Source: XYB2-FULL-45-11 sp964360375 (GTDB lineage Bacteria > Patescibacteriota > Patescibacteriia > UBA9934 > GWF2-40-263). Taken from it: 6,577 bases of DNA. The DNA lies in assembly GCA_964360375.1 (NCBI GenBank), contig CAYHWG010000049.1, positions 1 to 6,577 on the forward strand, written 5' to 3'. Every line of letters starts with the position of its first letter. Position 1 is the first letter of the stretch. The notes below the pieces were generated by a model that ran no database searches, had not been told where the DNA came from, and saw only the letters and a list, made by a program, of their open reading frames with translations. The position numbers were made by a program, and so were the translations under genes. This document shows positions 1 to 5,359 of this stretch, piece by piece.

Positions 1-111
1 CGTAAGGATTTAGAGCAAAAACATACACGAGAATATGTAAACGCAATGCGTGCGAGTGTGTTTGTAAGTTTTCTGACCATTTTACTTATTGGTTTTGAGT
101 CGCTGATTTAA
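1..111 (+). CDS. 3' end of an unidentified membrane-protein gene (partial)
   Basis: Frame 1 is open from the left edge to a TAA at 109-111 and encodes the last 36 residues of a protein whose start lies outside the window. The visible tail begins charged and polar (RKDLEQKHTREYVNAMRAS) and then forms one hydrophobic stretch (VFVSFLTILLIGF), so the protein probably ends with a C-terminal membrane helix. The stop is separated by one base from the ATG of the next small membrane protein, which suggests one transcript and possible translational coupling. There is too little sequence to name a family. Confidence is limited because only 36 codons are visible and the call rests on an uninterrupted frame, sensible hydropathy and gene packing. 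Confidence 0.6.
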   Translation, partial: RKDLEQKHTREYVNAMRASVFVSFLTILLIGFESLI

Positions 112-112
112 T

Positions 113-466
113 ATGTTTTCTTTTTTTTCAAAACAGCGTTTCCATGAATCTGTTGCCCTTGCCGTATTGTTTGCTGCGTCGATCACTCTTCATGTTGCAT
201 GGATTTCAAATCTGCTTGTCGCTCGCGTTCCATTTTTTCAACAGTGGTTTACACTTGCGCCTTCGGTCGGTCCTGTTTCCGGATTATATGCAAAAAGCTT
301 ATTTTCATTTCTCGTGATCTTTTTTTGTGCGGCATGGTACTGGCGTGGAAAAGATTGTTCTCATGCACGCAAACATCTTTTTCAATTTTTTCTGATCTCG
401 CTTCTTACATTTTTTCTCATGACTTTACCGTTTGTATATCAATTCTCGGTAACGGTTGAATCTTAG
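113..466 (+). CDS. Small Phe-rich three-helix membrane protein, function unknown
   Basis: This 117-residue protein is not one I recognise. It has a short N-terminal segment with basic residues (MFSFFSKQRFHES), then three hydrophobic segments at about residues 14-37, 58-77 and 89-112. A basic stretch lies between the second and third helices (WRGKDCSHARKH), so that loop is probably cytoplasmic by the positive-inside rule. Nineteen of the 117 residues are phenylalanine, which is unusually rich. The ATG at 113 lies one base after the preceding stop and the gene ends four bases before the pepA ATG, so it is probably co-transcribed with both. There is no cysteine pair, nucleotide-binding motif or signal-peptidase site from which to infer a role. 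It could be a lineage-specific integral membrane protein or a subunit partner of the protein encoded upstream. Confidence 0.7.
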   Translation: MFSFFSKQRFHESVALAVLFAASITLHVAWISNLLVARVPFFQQWFTLAPSVGPVSGLYAKSLFSFLVIFFCAAWYWRGKDCSHARKHLFQFFLISLLTFFLMTLPFVYQFSVTVES

Positions 467-470
467 ATCT

Positions 471-1979
471 ATGGAAATGCACGTAAATAAATTTGACGGC
501 CTGAATCAAAAAACAGACATCCTCATTGTAAGCGCAACACAAATTAAACAAACAATAATCCAAGGCGTCTTGAAAGAAATCGATAAAACATTAAACGGAC
601 TTATCACGCAGGTGATGAAAGAAGAATCCTACCTTGCAAAAGCCAATCAATTACTTTGGGTGAGAACGGAAGGAAAATTACCGTTTAAGCGAATTTTGAT
701 CGTGGGACTCGGAAAAAATTCTCGTTCCACAGGAGAAGAGGTTGATTTGGAAACAATGCGAACCGCCGCTGCAACATCGCTTCATGCGATCAAAACCACA
801 ACGGCGAGACATGTCGTTTTTGTTTTGCCAAATATGGTAAATCTTGATGTCCGAGAGATTGCTCACGCGATGACAGAAGGTATCGAGCTTGCCGCATACT
901 CATTCGATCGATATAAAAAACAAAAAAAGAATCATCTTCAATCGTTTGATCTAGCGGTACAGGATGGTCGTGATGTCCTGGCTTCAAAAAAAGGAATGGA
1001 ACGTGCGCGTCTTTTTTCACACGGAACGTGTTTTGTTCGCGATCTTGTAAACACGACACCGCACCATATGAATCCGTCTGAACTCGTGCAGGTTGCAAAA
1101 AAAATTGCAAAAGAGTCAAAAGATGTTCGTGTGAGCGTGTACGATGAATCTCAATTAAAACGGATGGGTGCCGGCGGAATCATTGGCGTCGCACAAGGCT
1201 CCACTCATCCTCCTTATCTTGTTCATCTCACGTATAAACCAAAAACCAAAACAAAAAAACGTATTGCCCTTGTTGGGAAAGGCGTCACGTTTGATTCAGG
1301 TGGTCTTTCACTCAAACCCGCAGACGGAATGATGACCATGAAATGTGATATGGCTGGCGCCGCGAATGTGCTGGGTATTTTTTCGGTTATCTCAAAAATC
1401 GCCCCAAATGTCGAAGTTCACGGAATCTTCGCGGCTGTTGAAAACATGCCGTCTGGAAACGCTTTGCGTCCGGGTGATGTTGTCACAGCCATGAATAAAA
1501 AAACGATCGAGGTTCTAAATACGGACGCAGAGGGACGACTGATCCTTGCGGATGCACTTGTTTTTGCTGCACGACAAAAACCGGACTGTATCATTGATCT
1601 AGCGACCCTTACCGGAGCGTGTGTGGTTGCCCTCGGCGAAGAAATTACAGGTGTGATGTCAAACGATCCAAAACTCGCAAATCAGATTATAAATGCATCT
1701 GCGAGAGCGGGAGAAAAAATGTGGGAACTTCCTCTTGAAAAAAAATATCGCAAATTGATCGAAAGTGATGTCGCGGACATTAAAAATATAGGTGGACGAT
1801 GGGGCGGTGCACTTACAGCCGGATTATTCCTCCAAGAGTTCGTCGATAAAAAAATGCCATGGGCTCATCTAGATATCGCCGGACCAGCATTTGCAGAACA
1901 TGATTACAACGCGTATGAAAAAAAAGGCGCAACGGGACATGGAGTCAGAACACTGTTGAACTATTTACTTTCTTTTTAA
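471..1979 (+). CDS. pepA: Leucyl aminopeptidase, M17 family (cytosol aminopeptidase)
   Basis: A cytosolic di-metal exopeptidase that removes N-terminal residues, preferentially leucine, from peptides during protein turnover. Starting at the ATG at 471 the protein has 502 residues, close to the usual M17 length. The N-terminal macrodomain-like part (about 1-160) is divergent and the C-terminal catalytic part is well conserved. The M17 signature NTDAEGRL is at 350-357. The expected metal ligands are all present: K270 and D275 in the GKGVTFDSGG segment, D293 in MKCDMAG, and D352 and E354 in the signature. The catalytic K282 and R356 are also present. These numbers coincide with E. coli PepA numbering, which supports this start. 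An in-frame TTG at 456 would overlap the preceding gene, and an ATG at 477 is also possible. No Shine-Dalgarno motif precedes any of them. It probably shares a transcript with the membrane-protein genes upstream. Confidence 0.96.
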   Translation: MEMHVNKFDGLNQKTDILIVSATQIKQTIIQGVLKEIDKTLNGLITQVMKEESYLAKANQLLWVRTEGKLPFKRILIVGLGKNSRSTGEEVDLETMRTAAATSLHAIKTTTARHVVFVLPNMVNLDVREIAHAMTEGIELAAYSFDRYKKQKKNHLQSFDLAVQDGRDVLASKKGMERARLFSHGTCFVRDLVNTTPHHMNPSELVQVAKKIAKESKDVRVSVYDESQLKRMGAGGIIGVAQGSTHPPYLVHLTYKPKTKTKKRIALVGKGVTFDSGGLSLKPADGMMTMKCDMAGAANVLGIFSVISKIAPNVEVHGIFAAVENMPSGNALRPGDVVTAMNKKTIEVLNTDAEGRLILADALVFAARQKPDCIIDLATLTGACVVALGEEITGVMSNDPKLANQIINASARAGEKMWELPLEKKYRKLIESDVADIKNIGGRWGGALTAGLFLQEFVDKKMPWAHLDIAGPAFAEHDYNAYEKKGATGHGVRTLLNYLLSF

Positions 1980-1990
1980 ATATCATTAAA

Positions 1991-2096
1991 CGTGGTCATG
2001 AAAATTTTGTGTTGCGAGGACGCTAAGGTGAGCGCGTCTTCGGTGGCGATTGAAGCGCGGGCTGCCCCCGCAGCAAACGAAATTTCTATGACTACG
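1991..2096 (+). repeat. 106-nt three-stem inverted-repeat element (structured RNA or MITE/REP-like palindrome)
   Basis: This GC-rich element fills most of the gap between pepA and the ferredoxin-like gene. The arms 1991-2015 and 2073-2096 pair over about 23 positions with one mismatch (2001/2086) and one bulge (2011). Inside, 2016-2023 (GAGGACGC) pairs with 2034-2041 (GCGTCTTC) around a 10-nt loop, and 2057-2061 (GCGGG) pairs with 2067-2071 (CCCGC) around the loop CTGCC. About 15 unpaired bases at 2042-2056 join the two hairpins, giving a three-way junction. The three wobbles in the long stem and one in the first hairpin are G-U on the + strand and would be A-C mismatches on the other, which favours a + strand RNA. 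The ends GTCAT and ATGAC and the inner TTGCGAGGA...GCAA resemble a dispersed GTCATTGCGAGGA-type palindrome that I recall from other genomes. It matches no riboswitch that I recognise. Confidence 0.7.
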
Positions 2097-2107
2097 CTCC
2101 GCACTCT

Positions 2108-2383
2108 ATGCGTCTATCCGACACACAATTTTCTCAGCTCGTCCTTGTATGCACAAATGAGCGTCCGGACGGTCGCGAATGCTGTGCAAACAAAGCCTCA
2201 CTTGAGTTTTATCATGCACTAAAAATAGCGGTCGCGGGAATGGATCCATCAATTCGCGTCTCAAAAACAGGATGTCTTGGCAATTGCGAATCAGGCGCAA
2301 CGGTCGCTGTCATGCCAAAAAACGTGTATCTCGGTGAGGTTAAAGAGAAAGATATTCCTGATATTCTCGACATGCTTCGATGA
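2108..2383 (+). CDS. Thioredoxin-fold [2Fe-2S] ferredoxin-like protein
   Basis: A 91-residue soluble protein that matches the thioredoxin-like [2Fe-2S] ferredoxin family, the fold of the small Clostridium pasteurianum 2Fe-2S ferredoxin and of NuoE-type domains. Likely cluster ligands are C15 and C25 (or the adjacent C26), followed by C56 and C60 in the motif TGCLGNCESG. The tail VAVMPKNVYLGEVKEKDI matches the family pattern of a strand with Pro, an aromatic-Gly turn and an acidic final helix. It probably carries electrons one at a time in the cytoplasm; the partner is not visible. An in-frame TGA at 2051 and the absence of other start codons fix the ATG at 2108. The start lies 11 bases after the folded element at 1991-2096 and has no Shine-Dalgarno motif. 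It ends one base from the stop of the converging peroxiredoxin gene. Confidence 0.9.
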   Translation: MRLSDTQFSQLVLVCTNERPDGRECCANKASLEFYHALKIAVAGMDPSIRVSKTGCLGNCESGATVAVMPKNVYLGEVKEKDIPDILDMLR

Positions 2384-2384
2384 T

Positions 2385-2915
2385 CTAAGCCTTTCCAAGT
2401 GTCTTTGTGCCTTCTGACCATTCTAACGGACAAAGTTCGCCGGTTTGGAGCGCTTTTAATACGCGAAGGGTTTCCGTGACCGATCGGCCAACGGAACCGG
2501 AACTCACGAGGGCATAACGAATGTTTCCTTCAGGATCGATGATAAAACTTCCGCGTTCCGCGAGACCATCTACCTCATTGTACACATCATACGCTTTTGC
2601 AATGTTGTGTGTGTTGTCCGCAAGGATAGGATAATCAACATCAGGCAAATCTTTTTCAAACCAATTTTTGTGTGACCACTCAGAATCTGTGGAACACGCG
2701 AGGACTTCTGCATTTAATGATACAAATTCTGATTTGTGTTGTGAAAACCCCTTTAATTCTGTTGGACAGATGAAGGTAAAATCGCGAGGATAGAAAAAAA
2801 AGACGAGCCATTTGCCGCGATAATCTGCAAGACTGATTTTAACAAAGTCATTCGCGCCTTTTTTATACGCAACCACGTTTTCGAATAATGGAGCTGGTTT
2901 AGAAATACGAATCAT
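2385..2915 (-). CDS. ahpC: 2-Cys peroxiredoxin, AhpC/TSA family
   Basis: A 176-residue cytosolic thiol peroxidase that reduces hydrogen peroxide and organic hydroperoxides. The peroxidatic C50 lies in the motif PRDFTFICPTEL, with the active-site P43 and T47 in the PxxxTxxC pattern and R121 in GLAERGSF. The resolving cysteine is C162 in GELCPLEW, so it is a typical 2-Cys enzyme that forms an intersubunit disulfide. The C-terminus stops soon after (GTKTLGKA) and lacks the YF tail linked to hyperoxidation sensitivity in eukaryotic enzymes. No AhpF is visible, so the reductant may be a thioredoxin or another protein. It lies downstream of sod on the same strand and converges on the ferredoxin-like gene. 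There is no Shine-Dalgarno motif before the ATG; TAACAT sits five bases upstream. The symbol reflects family membership, and AhpC rather than another typical 2-Cys subfamily is my inference. Confidence 0.95.
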   Translation of the reverse strand: MIRISKPAPLFENVVAYKKGANDFVKISLADYRGKWLVFFFYPRDFTFICPTELKGFSQHKSEFVSLNAEVLACSTDSEWSHKNWFEKDLPDVDYPILADNTHNIAKAYDVYNEVDGLAERGSFIIDPEGNIRYALVSSGSVGRSVTETLRVLKALQTGELCPLEWSEGTKTLGKA

Positions 2916-2958
2916 AAAGGATGTTACGAATAATGCATTTGGCTACGAATCTACGAAT
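2906..2958 (-). repeat. Four TACGAAT direct repeats at the peroxiredoxin start and upstream region
   Basis: The heptamer TACGAAT (ATTCGTA on the gene strand) occurs at 2906-2912, 2925-2931, 2944-2950 and 2952-2958. The first three are spaced exactly 19 bp apart and the last follows after 8 bp. The first copy lies inside the coding start (codons 2-4), and the others cover the likely promoter region. This could be an iterated operator for the peroxiredoxin gene, or lineage-specific intergenic repeat DNA. The spacing is observed; the function is inference. Confidence 0.5.
2921..2926 (-). promoter_or_regulatory. Possible -10 element for the peroxiredoxin gene (leaderless start)
   Basis: TAACAT on the - strand ends five bases before the ATG, so initiation would fall at or next to the start codon and the mRNA would have almost no leader. 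No convincing -35 hexamer is seen 16-18 bp upstream, where an ATTCGTA repeat lies instead. Confidence 0.25.
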
Positions 2959-2974
2959 AAAAACAGAATTGTTT
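2957..2974 (-). terminator. Weak terminator-like hairpin downstream of sod
   Basis: On the - strand AAACA, a four-base loop ATTC and TGTTT form a five-bp A/T-rich stem whose last bases run into a five-T tract (TGTTTTTATT). It lies 32 bases past the sod stop, after the stronger hairpin at 2979-2999. The stem is weak, so it may terminate sod transcription only partly or not at all. Confidence 0.25.
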
Positions 2975-3000
2975 GTAGGGGTGCCTCTTGTGGGTACCCA
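2975..3000. repeat. REP-like hairpin (GTAGGGGTGCC...GGTACCC) between sod and peroxiredoxin genes
   Basis: GGGTGCC at 2979-2985 and GGTACCC at 2993-2999 form a seven-bp stem with one G-U pair around a seven-base loop. The right part, 2991-3000 (TGGGTACCCA), is also a perfect 10-bp palindrome. The leading GTAGGGG followed by a hairpin resembles dispersed GTAGGGGC-type palindromes that I recall from many environmental genomes. It is on the 3' side of sod, so it could stabilise or help terminate that transcript. Calling it a dispersed repeat is inference from one copy. Confidence 0.45.
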
Positions 3001-3006
3001 TGCAAT

Positions 3007-3633
3007 TTAAGATAATTTTATATTTCGTACTTTTTCATACATCTGATTCGCCGCATCCCAGTTGAGATTTTTCCAAAAATCGGCAATATAAGCAGCACGA
3101 TCCGAGCCATAATCCATAAAATAGGCATGCTCATACACATCTAACACGATGATCGGAACACATCCCCAAACACCGCCTTGATCGTGAGAGTCGCATCCGT
3201 ACACTTTGAGACGCTCTAATTGAATGTCCCATGCAAGTACGACCCATCCACGGACAGCCATTCCGCTTGCAGAAAAGAATGAAATGAATTTTTCAAGAGA
3301 TCCGCATTTTTCTACAAGGGCATCTACGAGTGATCCATGAGCTGCTCCGTCTCCTCCCAAAACATTAAAATAATATTCGTGAAGGTAGACACCATTTGTC
3401 GCAAACGTTTCTCCCATGCGCAGAGCACGTAATTCAGAATAACTTTGATTTGCTTTATCAAGGCCTACACCACCTTCTCTCATAGCTTCTAGTTTCTCAC
3501 AAATCTCTTTCATTTTATTGACATAGCCAACGTACAGCTTATCGTGATGAATAGCGAGCGTTTTATCCGAAATTCCTATTAAAGATTTTTGAAAATGGAG
3601 CGGTTTCGGCTCATATTTTGCAGCAGATGGCAT
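3007..3633 (-). CDS. sod: Superoxide dismutase, Fe/Mn family (divergent)
   Basis: A 208-residue enzyme that converts superoxide to oxygen and hydrogen peroxide; no signal peptide is seen, so it is probably cytosolic. The expected metal ligands are H29 (LAIHHDK), H85 (NGVYLHEYYF), and D165 and H169 in LDVYEHAYFMDY. The gateway tyrosine is Y37. The usual KHHxxY motif of the first helix is KLYVGY here, so the two conserved histidines after the lysine are replaced by L33 and Y34. The usual NHxxFW context of the second ligand is HEYYF. Both place it in a divergent branch, and the metal (Fe, Mn or cambialistic) cannot be assigned from the sequence. The end is complete (NLNWDAANQMYEKV is the typical closing helix). 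It lies upstream of the peroxiredoxin gene, which can use its product. The start has no Shine-Dalgarno motif. Confidence 0.94.
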   Translation of the reverse strand: MPSAAKYEPKPLHFQKSLIGISDKTLAIHHDKLYVGYVNKMKEICEKLEAMREGGVGLDKANQSYSELRALRMGETFATNGVYLHEYYFNVLGGDGAAHGSLVDALVEKCGSLEKFISFFSASGMAVRGWVVLAWDIQLERLKVYGCDSHDQGGVWGCVPIIVLDVYEHAYFMDYGSDRAAYIADFWKNLNWDAANQMYEKVRNIKLS

Positions 3634-3639
3634 AAAGTG

Positions 3640-3645
3640 ATTTTA
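3640..3645 (-). promoter_or_regulatory. Possible -10 element for sod (leaderless start)
   Basis: TAAAAT on the - strand is separated from the sod ATG by six bases (CACTTT). With the usual -10 to start-site spacing the A of ATG would be the first transcribed base, which implies a leaderless mRNA. No TTGACA-like -35 hexamer is evident. Confidence 0.3.
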
Positions 3646-3679
3646 TGAATGATCGCTTTTATTTTCTCGCTTCTTACCC

Positions 3680-3685
3680 TACAAT
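3680..3685 (+). promoter_or_regulatory. Possible -10 element for the DUF3179-rsmI-metG transcript
   Basis: TACAAT matches five of six bases of the sigma-70 -10 consensus and lies 30 bases before the ATG at 3716, within the 82-bp divergent gap shared with sod. The -35 position (about 3657-3662, TTTTAT) is poor. It is the best candidate promoter for the rightward gene set. Confidence 0.3.
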
Positions 3686-3715
3686 ACTATCCGATTGGAA
3701 CTGATCAAACAAGCT

Positions 3716-4669
3716 ATGACGCAAAAACGAACCTTTTTAAGCATTTTGTTGATGATGGTTGTTTGTTTTGTCGGAATCGTTTGGCTCCAATTTCAATCCT
3801 TTCGAGGAACGACAAAAGAATCAACGCCTTCTTCCTCACCCGTGATAGTCTCTGCTGGAATAAAAAGTGGTGGAATTTCTGCCATCGATCAACCTGAATT
3901 TGAGTCGGTTGAGAGTGCGGATCAATATCTCAATAATGATGGATTTGGGATTGCGATTGAACAAAAAGGTGCGACGAAATTTTATCCCTTTCAGATTCTC
4001 GTATGGCATCATGCAGTGAATGACATCGCATCAGAAACTCCTATTCTTATTTCGTACAGTCCACTTGCAGGCGCAGGAGCTGTTTTTGAAAGAACAAATC
4101 AATCATCCATTATTGAATTTGGTGTTACGGATCGAGTTCATCAAAACGATTTGCTCCTCATGGACAAAAAAACAAAATCACTTTTTTATCCACTCGCGCA
4201 CAAAATGATAGAAGGAGAACTTTCGGGAGCATCATTTTCCTTTTACCCATTTACGATCATGTCCTGGAATGATTTTAAAATAAAACATGAAGAGGGAAAA
4301 GTCCTCTCTCACAAAAATAGTGTTGAGCAAGATTACACGCTTAATCCGTACGAAGCTTATGAAGCGGATCATCGAATTCTTTTTCCCCTATCAACAAAAG
4401 ATGATCGATTACCGATGAAGGAAATGATCATTGGTATTGAGTTAGGCACAGGACAGAAGGCATATCCGTTAAAACGGATCGAGTCAGCACAAACCATTCA
4501 GGATTCAATCGGAGACAACAGACTTTCCATCGAACAAGAAAAAAAGAGTGCGATCATTCATGTCTATCTCATCGATGCGTCAGGTGCACACATAAAAGAA
4601 CTATCCTTTATCAAATCGTATTGGTTTGCCTGGGCAGCCGCGAATCCACAAACGGATTTGTTCGAATAA
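3716..4669 (+). CDS. Membrane-anchored DUF3179 domain protein, cysteine-less motif
   Basis: A 317-residue protein of unknown biochemical function. One hydrophobic N-terminal segment (about 7-25, LSILLMMVVCFVGIVWLQF) is followed by a Ser/Thr-rich linker, so it is likely anchored in the membrane with the domain outside. The body matches DUF3179: KSGGISAIDQPEF (50-62), YPFQILVWHHAVND (90-103), FGVTDRVHQNDLLLMD (135-150), and the closing WFAWAAANPQTDLFE (303-317). In the family as I know it the central motif reads about TYCPLxG; here it is SYSPLAG (113-119), so the conserved cysteine is S115, and the only cysteine is in the membrane segment. The ATG at 3716 is preferred; a TTG at 3695 would add seven residues before the membrane segment. 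It opens the likely DUF3179-rsmI-metG operon, five bases before rsmI. Confidence 0.85.
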   Translation: MTQKRTFLSILLMMVVCFVGIVWLQFQSFRGTTKESTPSSSPVIVSAGIKSGGISAIDQPEFESVESADQYLNNDGFGIAIEQKGATKFYPFQILVWHHAVNDIASETPILISYSPLAGAGAVFERTNQSSIIEFGVTDRVHQNDLLLMDKKTKSLFYPLAHKMIEGELSGASFSFYPFTIMSWNDFKIKHEEGKVLSHKNSVEQDYTLNPYEAYEADHRILFPLSTKDDRLPMKEMIIGIELGTGQKAYPLKRIESAQTIQDSIGDNRLSIEQEKKSAIIHVYLIDASGAHIKELSFIKSYWFAWAAANPQTDLFE

Positions 4670-4674
4670 ACATT

Positions 4675-5355
4675 ATGCTCGGAAAATTTTTTATCACGGC
4701 AACACCGATCGGAAATCTTGATGATATTTCGATCCGCATGAAGGAGACGTGGGTCTCTGTGGATGTGATTTTGTGTGAAGACACGCGCGTCACACAAACA
4801 GTACTGAACCATCTCAAGATTTCAAAAACCGTGATGTCGTATCATCAGCATTCGGATGATCTTCGCATAAAAGAAATCGCGAAATTACTTCAAGAAGGAA
4901 AATCACTTGCGCTTGTGACAGACGCAGGCACGCCAGGAATTTCTGATCCAGGTGGAAGACTCATACAAGAGCTTCTCAAACAATTTGGCGATGCCTTAAA
5001 CATTATTCCGATTCCGGGACCAAGCGCGCTCACTGCAGCACTTTCTATTTGCGGATTTCCTGCAGATGAATTTATTTTTCTCGGGTTTCCTCCACATAAA
5101 AAGGGAAGACAGACGTTTTTTAAACGGCTCGACACATTGGAATCAACGATCGTCTATTATGAAAGTACGCACAGAATACTGAAATCGCTTGAGGAACTGC
5201 ACGATTCAATTAAAGACCGTCCAATCGTTGTGTGTCGGGAACTGACAAAGATGTATGAAACGATTTATCGTGGAACCGCGGCTGATGTGAAGCAGCAACT
5301 CGAAACAACGAGCATAAAAGGAGAGTTTGTGGTTGTCATTCATCCAAAAAAATAA
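4675..5355 (+). CDS. rsmI: 16S rRNA (cytidine(1402)-2'-O)-methyltransferase RsmI
   Basis: An SAM-dependent methyltransferase of the tetrapyrrole-methylase fold that 2'-O-methylates C1402 of 16S rRNA in the decoding centre. Family motifs run in order: ITATPIGNLDDIS (7-19), CEDTRVTQ (34-41), YHQHSD (56-61), ALVTDAGTPGISDPGGRL (79-96), IPIPGPSALTAALSICGFP (111-129), FLGFPPHKKGR (135-145), YYESTHRI (161-168) and CRELTKMYET (187-196). Starting at the ATG at 4675 it has 226 residues. E. coli RsmI is roughly 60 residues longer because of a C-terminal helical domain that is missing here; the protein ends after GEFVVVIHPKK, the last strand of the catalytic fold. The frame extends upstream to 4621 but that would overlap the DUF3179 gene, and homology begins at MLGKFFITATP. 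It lies four bases before metG, and rsmI-metG proximity is also known in Firmicutes. Confidence 0.96.
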   Translation: MLGKFFITATPIGNLDDISIRMKETWVSVDVILCEDTRVTQTVLNHLKISKTVMSYHQHSDDLRIKEIAKLLQEGKSLALVTDAGTPGISDPGGRLIQELLKQFGDALNIIPIPGPSALTAALSICGFPADEFIFLGFPPHKKGRQTFFKRLDTLESTIVYYESTHRILKSLEELHDSIKDRPIVVCRELTKMYETIYRGTAADVKQQLETTSIKGEFVVVIHPKK

Positions 5356-5359
5356 TGTT

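Noticed and set aside
456..470. TTG start for pepA, 15 bases upstream of the ATG at 471
   Set aside because: It would overlap the preceding gene by 11 bases without a ribosome-binding site, and the ATG at 471 gives residue numbering that matches E. coli PepA.
1992..2222. Open frame of 76 codons starting with GTG across the pepA-ferredoxin gap
   Set aside because: It runs through the folded element and overlaps the ferredoxin-like gene in another frame. The protein has low-complexity Ala-rich sequence with no domain, while the overlapping frame has clear [2Fe-2S] motifs.
2906..2958. Possible minimal CRISPR array from the TACGAAT repeats
   Set aside because: The repeats are only seven bp, the spacing is 19, 19 and 8, and no cas gene is near.
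4621..4674. Upstream extension of rsmI
   Set aside because: It overlaps the conserved end of the DUF3179 protein, and RsmI homology begins at MLGKFFITATP from 4675.
4770..4798. Perfect nine-bp inverted repeat (TTTGTGTGA / TCACACAAA) with an 11-base loop
   Set aside because: It falls in the part of rsmI that encodes the conserved CEDTRVTQ motif, so the protein sequence explains it better than a regulatory hairpin.
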